Positions 46,494-58,800 of a stretch of DNA of 64,000 nt are shown here, in pieces. The stretch spans positions 744,001 through 808,000 of the forward strand of contig JAMPIQ010000001.1 of the NCBI GenBank assembly GCA_024699855.1. Direction: 5' to 3'. Source of the DNA: Aphelenchoides besseyi (Eukaryota; Nematoda; Chromadorea; Rhabditida; Aphelenchoididae). The position numbers and the translations under genes are program-made. The notes under the pieces were generated by a model, which saw only the letters and a program-made list of their open reading frames with translations, was not told the DNA's origin and ran no database searches. Within the stretch, counting starts at the first letter, position 1; every line of letters starts with the position of its first letter.

Positions 46494-47066
46494 TCAGAAA
46501 GTGGAACCTTCGGCCGGTTGAGGCATCTTAGCGTTTTCTTTTGAGCTCATCATATGCTTACGAATATCGTCGAGAATCGTTTTAATATAACAACCAGTGG
46601 ACCATTGACGCAATGACGGAACGTAGCGTTTATCGACCTAAACCCCCCAAATTTCTTTATTGCTACTCATGATTTTCGACTTACAACTCCGCTTTGTGGA
46701 TTCACACCATTGATGTTGATTTTTGTTGTGAAACGAACGGTCGGCGGATCCTTCGGATAGTTGGGTCCACACTCAATACGCAGATTGTATATTCGAGTTT
46801 CGTACGGAGTCTAAATTACCACTGATTATCAATGCATTCGGTAAATTCAAAAATTACACGCGGTGGTCCCAAAACCATACCAGTCCAACGAGTCAATGTC
46901 ATATCCTCATCATCCTCCAATCCCCACGAAATGTTACCGTCACGATTACCTTTCTGTCCTTCTTCCAATTCCTCCAACAGTCGGAAATTTCTGGGAATTT
47001 CGACGTTATCTGAAAGTATCGACAACGTGAAAGACATCGTGCAATCAATGACTCACCAGAAGTCAT
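46494..47066 (-). CDS. uev-1: Ubiquitin-conjugating enzyme variant (UEV1/MMS2)
   Basis: A catalytically inactive E2 relative that partners Ubc13 to build Lys63-linked ubiquitin chains in DNA-damage tolerance and signalling. ATG at 47064-47066 in a tiny exon (MTS) splices to '[20 protein letters not shown]'. Conserved blocks follow: '[20 protein letters not shown]', '[20 protein letters not shown]', '[16 protein letters not shown]' and '[20 protein letters not shown]'. The HPN motif and active-site Cys of true E2s are absent, as expected for a UEV. The C-terminus ends '[10 protein letters not shown]' at TGA 46494-46496. About 145 residues, matching the family. Confidence 0.93.
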
Positions 47067-47752
47067 AGCTAAGCACACGCTTATGACAAAATCCACGAGT
47101 TTTACTTGGTCAAAAACCTGAAAACAAAAAACGATTAAACGAAGTGTTTAAAATCGTCGAATATCGCGATTCGATAAGAACCTTTCAATCAACACTATTC
47201 GAAGAGTTTCTAGTAAACTTAAAGTTGAGTATTGTTTCGAAGAATTAATCAAAAAACAAACGTTGCTATTGATTGACTAGGCACCAAAAAAAACATGGCA
47301 AAACAGAAGCAACTTTCAAGCAAGCTTTGTTTCGAAAACAAACGCGCGTAAAATAGAGCGTCAAGCTCATTCAAACTCAAAAGCCAAGCCCTAGCAATTG
47401 TGCTTGATAATCTCCAAGTGAACGCTGCAAAATGTTCAATTTTCCATCCTCCTCGTTGAGGGAACTGCGAAAACCAAGCCGAAAGGTCGCGAAACGAAAT
47501 GAGTTTTTGGCGTTTTGTTCGTCACTCTCTTGACTGTTGGGCTAAAGGACGAAAACTGATGGAGCAAAAAGAGAGCCATGAGTTTGCCTCTCTTGCTAAT
47601 CTCACATCAATTCGTTAGATCACGAAATTGTCGAGGATCACACTAAATTCATTTTTTCGAATTTTGAGTATTTCTTAAATCGTGATGTTCAATTGGCTTT
47701 TCGTGAATTTTGAACTTAACTTAGTTGAATTTTAGATTAACGTTTATTCGAC
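47067..47752. other. Divergent promoter region between UEV and IDH
   Basis: UEV reads leftward and IDH rightward from this stretch. It has no open frames of note, and an acceptor-like GAATTTTAG lies about 20 bases before the IDH start. Confidence 0.5.
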
Positions 47753-49170
47753 ATGCTCAAACGGGGTCTTGCCACCGCTTCGCTTTTCAATCGTTCCTTC
47801 GCCACACAAGCCAAAACTAGAGTTGTTTTGATTCCAGGTAAACAGCTTTGTTGTTGATTCTCGATTCACATTTACGTTTTAGGTGATGGTATTGGCAATG
47901 AGATTTCGTCGGCAGTTCAGAAGATCTTCGAAGCAGCCAACACACCAATCGACTGGGATCCCGTGGATGTGACACCAGTGAAAGGTCGTGATGGTATCTT
48001 TCGTATTCCGGCGCGTGTTATTGAATTGATGCATGAGAATAAAATCGGATTGAAAGGACCCTTGGAAACACGTAAGTTTGAGTTTTGTTTAGAACCTACA
48101 AAAACTAAACGACAATTTCAATTTAGCTATTGGAAAAGGTCATCGTTCGTTGAATTTGGCTGTACGTCGGTACGTTTCCGTTACAGTTAGTTTATCTATT
48201 CATTTAGTGAATTCAATTTATACGCCAACGTCCGACCTTGCCGTTCACTCGAAGGACACAAAACATTGTACGATAACGTCGACGTTGTGACTATTCGCGA
48301 GAACACTGAGGTTAATCCCGAGTATTAGGAAGCGAAGTTAGAAAGCAAATTTACAGGGCGAATACTCAGGAATTGAACACGAGATTGTCGATGGTGTTGT
48401 TCAGTCGATAAAATTGATTACCGAAAGTGCATCACGTCGTATTGCTCGTTATGCCTTCGAATATGCTCGTCAAAATCGGCGTAAACTCGTCACCGCCGTC
48501 CACAAAGCGAATATCATGCGTATGAGCGATGGTCTTTTCTTGAACATGTAAGACATTTAGAATGAACGAACTTATTTGTTTTTTTAGGTGTCGTGAACAA
48601 GCGGCCGAATTTCCGGATATCAAATTTAAAGAAGCTTACCTGGACACCGTGTGTTTAAACGTAGGTTTCCAGTTCGAATGCTTTACTTATGAACTCGCTT
48701 AGATGGTTCAAGATCCGTCTCAATACGACGTTTTGGTTATGCCAAACTTGTAATTTCATAGCTGATCGATTATTTTAATTCCAATGTTCAGGTATGGTGA
48801 CATTTTATCGGACTTGTGTGCGGGTCTTATTGGCGGTTTGGGAGTTACCCCGTCGGGTAACATCGGTGAAGGCGCCGCTGTTTTCGAATCCGTTCACGGT
48901 ACTGCACCGGATATTGCCGGACAAAACAAAGCGAATCCGACGGCTTTGCTTCTTTCTGCTGTCATGATGTTGCGTTACATGAACTTGGATTCGTATGCTA
49001 ATAAAATCGAAAAAGTAAGTCTACATCTAATTCGATCAAGGACCATTGAATTTCAGGCCTGTTTTGATGCTATTGCTCACGGCGATCAAAAGACCGGCGA
49101 TTTGGGCGGCAAAGGCACGTGCTCTTCATTCACCGAAGATATTTGCGCCAGAATACGCAATTCGGATTAG
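47753..49170 (+). CDS. idha-1: NAD-dependent isocitrate dehydrogenase, alpha (catalytic) subunit, mitochondrial
   Basis: Converts isocitrate to 2-oxoglutarate with NAD in the TCA cycle. From ATG 47753-47755 a basic, Ser/Ala-rich targeting peptide ('[18 protein letters not shown]') precedes the Rossmann-like start '[20 protein letters not shown]'. Substrate and metal sites are intact: '[14 protein letters not shown]', '[20 protein letters not shown]', '[18 protein letters not shown]', '[18 protein letters not shown]' and '[20 protein letters not shown]'. About 360 residues, typical of IDH3A. Seven or so introns of 40-50 nt. The end is '[14 protein letters not shown]'. Confidence 0.95.
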
Positions 49171-49518
49171 TTAACTCGGTGCTCATTAGTTATAGTTCCA
49201 ATGATCTAGGGATGAATGTGTGTATTGGTTATAGGAATTGTGTGGATTAGGTCTTTTTTGTTTATGGTAAAAATCTTTTTTCCGTCTACTTCAACAACAT
49301 GACTAGCAAAACATCCATGACGCGTAATCGATATTCCCCGTTGAGTTTCTGCTTTACATCATTTGGTCGAATCGTATTCGTTGATTTGCGTCTTTATTTG
49401 CGGTTAATAAAATGAACATTTAATTTGGCAGTTCGAAGGAAGAATAGACGTGATTATGAGCGAGTGAACGAAGTGAATCGATGGGAACTCTCAACGTGTT
49501 TGTATTCTTTTTTCCAAC
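49171..49518. other. 3' region between convergent genes
   Basis: Holds the IDH 3' UTR, with AATAAAATG at about 49407. No other feature was seen. Confidence 0.5.
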
Positions 49519-50738
49519 TCATCTACAACTTCTCGAGTTATTTCGCATGCCATCCTGAAGTTTTCGTATAGTCAGAACATTTGCGATGTGAACAAACTTG
49601 AAAGCACTACGATCCTCTGGTGTGTTTTCCATTGACTGCTGTAGCAGTCGATCGTTTTCCATCAGTCGAGACCATCGCTTCTCGATTTCCGCGCGACTCA
49701 ATGGTGGTTGGACGGTGATACGAACAGAGCTCGGACGTTGCGGAGTCTTCGAAGTCAAAGATTGTTGTGAACCTAATGACTTTTTCATTATGGACGCGTT
49801 CTGTCGAATTCGATGTCGCGCTTCGGCCAAATCGGCAGGTAAAAGGAAACTCTTCGGTTTGTCGTCACTGAACGACTTTCGATAGAAAACACTCGGTGAT
49901 GCGTGAGTTGGAGTTGTGCATTGCGTCTGAGCGTGACTTAACGTCGACGATCGAGCAGCCCGTAGACTTTGAGTTGAACGCCAATTAACTTCGAGTTCGT
50001 TTTTTGTCTGCATCTGAAACTTCTTTATGGGCCATGATATGCACTCAATATTACCTTGTTCAGAGTCTTAATCACGTTGTTGTAAAAATCATCTGTTGCT
50101 CGTTGCAGAAATGATCCCTTGGTTGTTGAACGGTGAATCGAAAGAAACTCTTCAAGCCGATAGAGCATATCGCAGAGATTGCAAGCGAAGAAATTCATTA
50201 TTCGAACATCGAAGGCACTGAAAACGATAAGTACAGCGTTGAAGACACTGCTAACCTTGATAATCGTATGATAAATGTCTTGATCAAATAGCCGAGACGA
50301 CGAGAAACAAACAGAAATTTTGCGTGAACGAAACGTTCCGATCCAACTAAACGATCCAATTGAACACGAATCGAATACAAAGTCGAAGATTCGCAATTGA
50401 AACGTTCGATTCGATCGGCGAGTTGAACTGAAAATACCAAAAGAATGTGAAAACTTAGATGTTATCCTACCGCTTCTCAGAAATGTTTCCACCGACAATT
50501 GTAAAGATCGAATGAGCTGTTCCAGAGCATTTTCGACTTCCATTTCCTCGACATTTTGACCACGAAAATTCGCGTTTTCTGCATCGGGAATCGGTGTGTT
50601 GTTCAGGGAATCGAGTTTGTTTTGCACGTTCATCGCCTCAGCCAACTGTTCGGTCCAATGCCGTTGGAATTCACGACTCGCGAGTATTTCCGTCATCATC
50701 CGACATGCCAGCTCGTCAGTTGGAATTGGCGTTGGCAT
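49519..50738 (-). CDS. Predicted helical protein, family not recognised
   Basis: From ATG at 50738 ('MPTPIPTDELACRMMTEILA') the protein is acidic and helical ('FQRHWTEQLAEAMNVQNKLD', 'EMEVENALEQLIRSLQLSVE'). After an intron near 50467-50425 the frame continues 'VQLADRIERFNCESSTLYSI' and 'RLVGSERFVHAKFLFVSRRL', then, after a second intron (about 50258-50220), 'AFDVRIMNFFACNLCDMLYR'. The last exon is Ser/Thr/Gln-rich then basic-helical ('LPADLAEARHRIRQNASIM', 'RAEIEKRWSRLMENDRLLQQ'), ending near 49519. About 360 residues with no membrane segment. I see no catalytic motif; the composition would suit a coiled-coil or scaffold protein. It converges with IDH. Confidence 0.55.
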
Positions 50739-50750
50739 GATCTTCGGCTG

Positions 50751-50969
50751 CTAGTATTGAACTCGCATGTAGCACCGAAATCGCGGCTGAAGTTTCGACG
50801 GATCCGAGAGTTGCATGTAATAGTGGAACTCGGCGAAATAGAAGAACAAATACAAGATGTAAATGACGAACGTCAGAACGAACCACAGACGTTGGGCTAA
50901 CAAGTGAGCGGGAATTTTGACGACGAACGGGAATGAGTTGTAAACAAAAAATTCACATCCAGTCAACAA
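50751..50969 (-). CDS. Possible small membrane protein or upstream exon
   Basis: A 72-codon frame, hydrophobic in its centre ('RLWFVLTFVIYILYLFFYFA'), ends only 12 bases before the ATG of the gene at 49519-50738. I found no phase-compatible donor joining it to that gene. It may be an independent small membrane protein, the first exon of an alternative transcript, or chance. Confidence 0.25.
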   Translation of the reverse strand: MLTGCEFFVYNSFPFVVKIPAHLLAQRLWFVLTFVIYILYLFFYFAEFHYYMQLSDPSKLQPRFRCYMRVQY

Positions 50970-51898
50970 GCGAATAACAATCGGGTTTGTTGATTATCGC
51001 ACAAAAACACACGCTCCAAAAACTGCGGCGGCATCCACGAGACCACCGAGAGCAGTCGGACAAGAAACGGAGCTTTGGACCCCGGCAGTCGGTTCGTGTG
51101 CGTAACGCGTCTATTGGAAGCAGCTCTTCGGGTTCGTTCTAATGGTGTGTAGTTTCAGGTTTGTAACTTGGCAGGTGCGCGAGAATCGTCGATTTTCGTT
51201 CAGAAGATCGTCCATTGAATTAACGTCTTTTCCAGCGCTTCAGAAGTGGTCATAGTCAAGAGTCATTGTTTACAGTAATAGACACTTTCATTTTGTAAAT
51301 CAATAAGCCGAAACTGTGAACTCATAAAACTACAATCAAGACTTAATCTTCACTTTCAGTTTGTTTCCATGGGGTCAAATTGAATTCTTTGCCCCAAACT
51401 TTTCTCTTCGGTCTCCCCGAACATCGAAAAACGTCTGACGTCTCGACGAACGAGTTGCCCACCGCTGTCGTTCCCGGCCGTCTGTTTTCATTTTTCTTTT
51501 CAACTTCACGGCTCAAAGGCATTTTTTCCGATTCATTTGACGACTCTCGAACGCGCATCTTTTCCACAGCTTATCAAGAGGTTTTCATACGAAAATGAGT
51601 GTGAACCTTCGATTCATTTATGTTGAAAATTCTCTGAATTCTGAGCTTTTGTTCGGACAAAAATGTCAATTTTCAACATTTTTGCATCATTTCGTTCGCT
51701 TTCGAAATCTCCATTGGACCCTTGCATTGGTTGCTCGTTCTTCTCGGCGGTTTCATTCGATTCGCGCTCTCACCAAAGCCGCTCAGTTGGGTATTTCACG
51801 TGTACATTTGAAGTCGTTCTTTCGTGTGCTCACTTCTTCAAACCGCTGTTTGATTGCTTTCGACTTTTAAGGTTACAAACAAAAAAGAATTCTCGAAA
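50970..51898. other. Aldolase 5' region
   Basis: Several short frames on both strands, with no recognisable domain. The end CGACTTTTAAG just before the aldolase leader looks like a splice acceptor, so a 5' untranslated exon and intron or a trans-splice site probably lie here. Confidence 0.45.
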
Positions 51899-53142
51899 AT
51901 GGCCGAAGTCGGTGGTTCCTATCAGCGTGCTCTGACCAAGGAGCGTGAAGAGGAATTGAAGTCGATTGCCGCCAAGATCTTACAACCGGGCAAGGGAATT
52001 CTGGCCGCCGACGAATCCACCGGATCGATTGGCAAACGTTTGGCGTCGATCAATTTGGAGAACAACGAAACCAATCGTCGAAAGTATCGTCAACTTCTCT
52101 TCACAACTCCAAACTTTGGCCAAAACATCAGCGGTGTGATTTTGTATGAAGAAACTTTCCATCAAGTAAGTTCATCAAACGTGATTTAGACTTCTATTTT
52201 TTCTCTTTTAGTCAACTGATGGTGGTAAACGTTTCGTTGATTTGATTCGTGAACAAGGTGCAGTTGCGGGCATTAAACTTGATTTGGGTATCGTTCCATT
52301 GGCCGGAACCATTGGCGAAGGAACTACTCAAGGTCTTGACAATTTGGCGAAACGTTGTGAAGAATTCAAAAAGGGCGGCTGTGATTTTGCCAAATGGCGT
52401 AACGTTCTGCACATCGGCCAACACGTTCCATCGCATGTTGCATTGCAAGAGAACGCGAATGTTTTGGCTCGTTACGCCTCGATTTGCCAACAAGCCGGAT
52501 TGGTTCCGATTGTTGAGCCTGAAGTTTTGTGCGATGGAGAACATGATATTGAACGTTGTCAGAAGGTAAGTGGAATTTGTTTGGGGTTTGTACGTCCGAT
52601 TGTTTTGAGGTTACTGAGCAAGTATTGGCTTATCAATACAAAGCATTGGCTGATCATCATGTCTTTTTGGAAGGAACACTCTTGAAGCCGAATATGGTTA
52701 CACCCGGACAACAATCTCAAAAGAAGGCATCTAACGAAGAAATTGGACTTGCCACCGTCACCGCTCTTCGTCGTGGTGTACCTCCAGCTGTTCCTGGTAA
52801 ATTCGAAAACCTCAGTGTCAATTATGTTGGTCTCTTATTTTAGGTATCGTCTTTTTGTCTGGTGGTCAATCAGAAATCGATGCGACTAAGAACTTGAATG
52901 CCATCAATCAGGCGCCATTGGGCAAACCGTGGGTCTTGACGTTTAGTTATGGCCGTGCATTGCAAGCCTCCGTTCTCAGCACATGGCAAGGAAAGGACGA
53001 GAACATCGAAGCCGCTCAAAAGGTTCTTCTTCATCGTGCCAGTGCCAATGGATTGGCTCAACAAGGGAAATACGATGCATCAAGCGAAGACAACGCAGCA
53101 GCTGCTGCCGAATCGTTGTTCGTTAAGAATCACGCCTATTAG
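51899..53142 (+). CDS. aldo: Fructose-bisphosphate aldolase, class I
   Basis: Glycolytic enzyme cleaving fructose-1,6-bisphosphate. ATG at 51899 ('[20 protein letters not shown]') is followed by the canonical '[20 protein letters not shown]', '[20 protein letters not shown]', '[20 protein letters not shown]', '[20 protein letters not shown]' and '[16 protein letters not shown]'. The Schiff-base lysine is in '[17 protein letters not shown]', and '[20 protein letters not shown]' and '[20 protein letters not shown]' follow. The C-terminal Tyr needed for full activity is present ('FVKNHAY'). About 365 residues; introns near 52167-52211, 52566-52609 and 52797-52843. Codon choice is strongly biased, consistent with high expression. 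AATAAA at about 53240. Confidence 0.96.
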
Positions 53143-54888
53143 ACAAATTAGGATTTCTGCTCTTAGTCCCAATTAAACGTTTGTTTGCATCTAATTCTCT
53201 GTCACTTGTTCTACTCGAAACGCTAAGAAACTAGATTGGAAATAAATCTTTGTAGTCATCAATTTTTTCGAATATAAGGTTGACAATTGTGTGAGTGAAA
53301 ACAATCTATGACAGGAATAGAATGATTAGTTGTTGAGATTGAATCAAAGAAACAAAACCAATTACACTCAAATCTCCAATGTAGCAGACATTAAACTCCG
53401 AGGAAAACAACTTCCATTGACTACGACCCAAGAACCACTGACTGCAGAAACGTGTGATCAACAGAACAACAACATCCACTACTGAACTCCAAACCCTGTG
53501 AATTTCAGCGGAATCCAATCAGCCAACGAGCTGAAATACACAACACCCCCCATTCCCTTGTATAGCCCGTCCATCGCGCAAATCGATGTAGTTCGGAGAT
53601 GTTGGCAACAATTAGTGCTCATATTACATTATTAGAAAGCTCGAAAGTCTAGCTATTTGTATGCGTAAACTCGTGATCAGCGGATAACTGGGAGAGAAAC
53701 GAGGGCGCTTCAAAGTCAGAAGATTTGTCAAAAATCGTTCAAAATCGCAAAAGTTTGTGCAGCTCTTCTCGACGATGATAGAGAGCTCCAATTTGGCACA
53801 CTTGTTAACTAGCTTAAGAGAGTAAGAATCTTAAGGTTTGGAGCGCCAAGATTGACTGAGAGAAGAATCGGAGTCGAGAACATACTCAGAAATCGCCCAA
53901 AGTCGAGTACCTTTTCTTGACAATGAAAGTGTTTGAAACTAATCACTATCATTTAAACAGCATAAAATTGAGTGTTTAAAGATAATTGGCATAGACAATC
54001 AGCTTGAAAATGTACTAGAAAAGAATGTCATCAAGATGTTATAAAAGAACACTAGAAAAACTATTTGAATTCATCGTAGTGCATTTCATTTACGTCGTCT
54101 TAGGCAGCGGGACATTTAGCAATTGGATAGGCGCAGTTGTTCCTGTGGCCAGTTGTTAAGAAGAAGAACAAAATAGACAACACTTGACTGTTTTGTTCTC
54201 AATAACCATTAGTTTTGTGCTATCGGTTTTGATATTCGATGCTGTGAAAAGAAGATCAGAGTTTGAATGCGACCAGATGGAAGTTTTTGATCGTTAGCGA
54301 ATGTGATTGAAGTTAGCTCGTAGTTTGAAGAATTTTGTCCGCGATCCATTAGGAATTTCAGATAAAGGGACGGACGAGAAGGAGAAAACGCTCATTTTCC
54401 TAATATCCATCAACAGCAACGCTCACCGAAGAACGTCGTGCTGTGAAAAGGATTGACTGTACCGTTCGTCCATAAAATATACTTTTCTCGTTTTGATCGC
54501 TGTTCAACAACTATAACCAAAGTTGTTTTCGCTTCGAAATGAGATTTGCAAGAGTTAGCAAATGTGACGATAAGTTGATATGAAGCAAAATTGACGGCTG
54601 GTAAGAGATGTTTGCGAGTTGTTTGTAGAGTGTTTAGTGTGTTTGTTATCGAAACAAGAAATGGTCGGATTGTGAGTGAAGATAAAAGAATATGTTTTGG
54701 AAGTTGTGTATTATTTGAATGGATGACATCGATAGTTTTTGTTGAATTGGAAGAGAGGCCCCCCGGAGGTGGGGCCGTCCGCTGATTTACTTGTCGGAAC
54801 TTCTAAACCGAATACTCAACTGGTTCTGATGCAAATTCACTCTTTCCATTTATCTACTTTTCATTTTCTTCTCGTAAGTCGCAAAATG
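53143..54888. other. Intergenic region with dispersed repeat
   Basis: Contains repeat copy B (53385-53930). Elsewhere it holds only short frames; a GGCCCCCCGGAGGTGGGGCC palindromic GC patch at about 54758-54777 stands out in AT-rich DNA. Confidence 0.5.
53385..53930. repeat. Dispersed repeat, copy B
   Basis: Direct-orientation relative of 31350-31880. It shares blocks such as CATTCCCTTGTATAGCCCG and GTCAGAAGATTTGTCAAAAA, with divergence spread along the length. The two copies are 22 kb apart and share no flanking genes, so a mobile or independently duplicated unit is likely. Confidence 0.75.
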
Positions 54889-55551
54889 TGTAAATTTCGC
54901 TCCGATCTCAAGCAACGAAAGAACTTGAAACCACCGGCTCTATGCAGCGATTTGAGTTCTACGGCAAAAGCGTCGATTACTGATAACTCGGCATCTTCCA
55001 AATTTAAGCTGTGGTCACATAAGCGTCCACGTCAATATGAGGTAGGCAATACAATTACTTCTGTTTATGTCTTTATTTTAGGAGACCAACAAACGAGCGA
55101 ATTCGATCGTTACTACAGCTCCTGCATCAGTGGATCAAAAAATTGGTGCCGCTAAAACCACTGAGAATGATGATTCGAGTGGCTCTGAAATGAATGTCAC
55201 ACTCGTAAGTTCCGTTAACTCGTGATCCAATTCAATTTCATTTAAAGAACACGACTGTGAAAGGACAATCAGTGAACGAAGTATCGAATGCCGCTGAGGA
55301 GTTCAATCATCTGAAACCTCGGACGAAGTAAACGCTACGATTGCGCATCGAATACAATTACTATTTGCAGAGAAGCACATCGTGATTTAAGCGGCCGACC
55401 AGCAAAATACAACGATGCCGAATATCAAACGTTGTACGGACTGAACGACTGGAACAGTCAAATTGACGGTTTCGATTCGTTTGTTCGTTCAAACGTCATT
55501 TCCGAATCGCCTTCGAAGGACTTGAAAACAGCTGTTGAATTGAAAGAATAA
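54889..55551 (+). CDS. Small charged protein, unrecognised
   Basis: Four exons. ATG at 54889 ('MCKFRSDLKQRKNLKPPALC') is preferred; an upstream in-frame ATG at 54831 would add a hydrophobic stretch. The protein is Lys/Ser/Thr-rich and looks disordered ('SSKFKLWSHKRPRQYE', 'SIVTTAPASVDQKIGAAKTT', 'AEEFNHLKPRTK'). The last exon holds its most ordered-looking part ('GRPAKYNDAEYQTLYGLNDW') and ends 'SPSKDLKTAVELKE' at TAA 55549-55551. About 170 residues. The basic first half could suit a nuclear or chromatin protein, but there is no recognised motif. An AATAAA follows at about 55577, well before DNA polymerase alpha. Confidence 0.5.
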
Positions 55552-55821
55552 TCCTTGGTTTAAAGAGTTTCTGATCAATAAACACTCTTCAATCCTCAAA
55601 TTTCGGAGTTGGAAGCTCTTCAATCACCATTGGGCTTCAGAGTTTGACGCAAATTGTCAAGAAACTTCGAGTTCTAACGGGAACACCAAAAGCCTAGGCG
55701 CGAAAGCGATTGGTTCGCTATTTTGCTTTCATGCCGTTTGCAACAAGTCACCATCTCAATTTTGTTTTTGCGAATCTTTTTTTCAATAGTCCAACTAAAT
55801 GTCAAATGTTTCAGCATCGAG

Positions 55822-58800
55822 ATGTCGGACGATGAAGCGAACACAAGTCGTCGACGCAGTTCACGTGTTCCACAAACTTCCGCGAAGAAAAACCATCAAA
55901 CTGCGGCGTTGGAGAAGATTCGCCAATCGCGAAGCGGTGGAAAAAAGTATCGAGCGGATGTGAGTTTGCTTGAAATCGTCCACGAGCTCGTTGTTTCAGG
56001 TCAAAGATTCGATTCAAGACGTATACGAAATCATTTCGGAAGAAGACTTCGAGCGCCGAAGAGCGCACGATCAGTTCGTGGAAGATGACGGTGAGAAGTA
56101 AAAACGGTTTTTTTTCAGCTCTCTCTTTTCAGATGGTACCGGATATTACGACGATGGTCTTGAAGACGATTGGGAGGAGTTGGAAGACGAACCTAACTCA
56201 TCCAAACACTCAAGTTCACGAAAGAAAGCAAAAGAAGAAAAAAAGAAACGTGAGTTAGTTACTGTCAAAATCTTGCTATTAGACATTTCAGCAAAAGGTG
56301 GAATCTACGAATTTTTGGTTCCAACGAGTAGAATCAAAAACAAACCGTCCGACGATGTGCCGTGCAATTTGGACGATGACAAGGATCTGTTGGCATGTTT
56401 GGATCAGATCAGTAACACTCCAGCGCAAGAAGCCGATTTGTTCACTCAATTCGCTGCTCCAACATTACCAACTCGTCAACCTCGTCCATCACATGCGGGA
56501 TTGAAAGTCGACTTTCCATCGACATCGCCATTTGCTGAGAAGGAACAGCCACGAAGGTACGATCTTCTTTGTTCTTATTGTCATTTTTGGCTTCAGAATC
56601 ACATTGCAACAAAAACGTCCGGCATCCGAAATGCCCGCAGAAGCGCCAATTCCAAAACAGCCGAAACAAACGCCCGTTGAAGAGCTAGAAATAGACGACG
56701 ATGTTGGTGGTTTCGACGATTTTGACGATGAAGCGATGCAACTGCCAAACGAGGGTTTGGAAGTCGGAAAACCTCTGTCTGATTTGAAGTTTGCGACTAA
56801 AAGCGAAGAATCGACGGAGAATTTTGTTCACTTCGCTAAGTTTGTTGGCAATGCGGACGAGGAAGACGTGATGAACGTGACCGAAAACACAAAAGAAAAC
56901 GCTCTACAAATGTACTGGATAGAGGCATTCGAAGATCCGTACAAGCATCGCGGAAACGTTTACTTGTTTGGTCGGGTCAACAACAAAAGTTGTTGTGTTG
57001 TGGCAAAGAACATCGAGCACAAGATCTACTTCGTACCTCGTGAATTCGTAAGCTGAAAGATTTTTGAGCGAGTCAAACGAACCTTTTAGGATGAAAATGG
57101 AAACGCGGATTTCGAATCGATTCACAGCGAAGTTCAAGAGAAATTTTTCAACGGAACGTTTTTTGCCAATCGCAAATTTAAGGATCCCGGACTTCGTACT
57201 AAGCCAATGGACGTCAAATTTGTTCCGACATGCAACGAAAAGACAAACAATACGACAAACGAAAGAAAAACGTTGATGACCCTCTACAAGGTAAGCAAAC
57301 GAACAACCAATCGATCATCATCTAATGTTTAGGGTTCTTTGCCAAAGATCTCTCCAACCACGCAGGGCAAAACCTTCAGTCACGTTTTGAACACAACGGC
57401 GACTGCCATGGAACGTCTACTTGTGGAACTCAAACTACGGGGTCCGTGTTGGATAGAAATCTCAAATCACGGTTTGATTAACAATCTGATGTGGATAAGA
57501 AAGAGTTTCAGTTGAAACAAAAACGAACAAGCTCTCACATTGCGAGTTGGAATACATAGTCGACATGAAATCGATGAAGAACATTCGACCGATTGAGAGC
57601 AAGACTACTGGACAACGCATCTCGTTACTTTCATTTTACATTTGTGGCGGTTCGTCGACTGAGAGCAAAGAAACAGAAGTGAGTTGACTTGTACATTATC
57701 GATTCCAACACTTTAACTTCAGATTGTGATGATCGTCTGTTTGCTTCGACGTGTTCCACTCGATTGTACTACAGTTGATGCGTACGACAATAAGAGACAA
57801 TACGAAACCTGTTGCTGTACGTTAAATTTAAGTTGTTTACTGTCTTAATGTTTACTTTCTAGTTATTGCACCACCAAAAAAAGGATCGCTTCCAATTGCG
57901 TTCGATAACCAATTGAAACGTGCAGGCATTCCACCCGCCTGTGTGATGAATTTGCCAAATGAACGAACGTTGTTAAACGCTTTCTTGGCTAAGTTCAAAC
58001 AAATGGATCCCGATGTTGTTGTTGCACACGACATTTCTGCACAATTGACTTTGCTAATGTCACGAATCGACAAATACGAAATTCGCACATGGAGTTTTGT
58101 TGGACGTTTGCAATCTAGTGATCCGTCCAGTCGATTGAAAAAGACTAAGGACGGACAGTGGGAGTTGATGGCCGGACGATCGGCGTTATGTTCGAAGTGG
58201 GTGTCTCGTTGCGTTTCGCAGTTTAATCGATCAATTTCAGAACATCAGCTGAAGAGTTATTTCCGACCCGAAGCTACGAGCTCGAAGATCTTCTGACTCA
58301 GTTGGCTCCCAAGGAAACTCGAACTCAATTAACGTTTTCACAAATCATGGATCCATTTAAGTATGTCGATAGTTGTTAATTGTTTGAAAACCTTTTTGTT
58401 TACAGATCAATCAGACCGGAGCGTACACTTCCGCAGTTGATTCAATGGGCGTGGATGGAAGCGTTCTATCCGCTAGTGATCGTCTCTCGTTTGAATGCAC
58501 TTCCACTTTTCGTTCAAATTACGCAGATTGTTGGCGGAGTTTTGGTGAGTTCGAATGTTCATTCAACTCCAACTCAAAGTATTCAGTCTCGAACATTGTT
58601 GGGTGGACGAGCTGAGCGCAACGAGTATCTTCTGTTGCACGCATTTCACGAAGCCAACTACGTACCACCGGACAAGAAACAGTTTGGTGGCGAGCGGAAG
58701 AAAGAAAAGCAACTCAAATCTCAAAATGAAGATGAAAACGAAGGAAAGAATTCGAACAACAAAAAAGCTCAATACACTGGTGGTTTGGTGTTAGAGCCGA

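Noticed and set aside
50751..50969. Hydrophobic frame as the N-terminus of the 49519-50738 protein
   Set aside because: No donor in compatible phase joins the two; an in-frame stop intervenes 12 bases before the next ATG.
51595..51935. Two 90-codon frames before aldolase
   Set aside because: They overlap the aldolase leader and start codon in other frames and have no protein-like motif.
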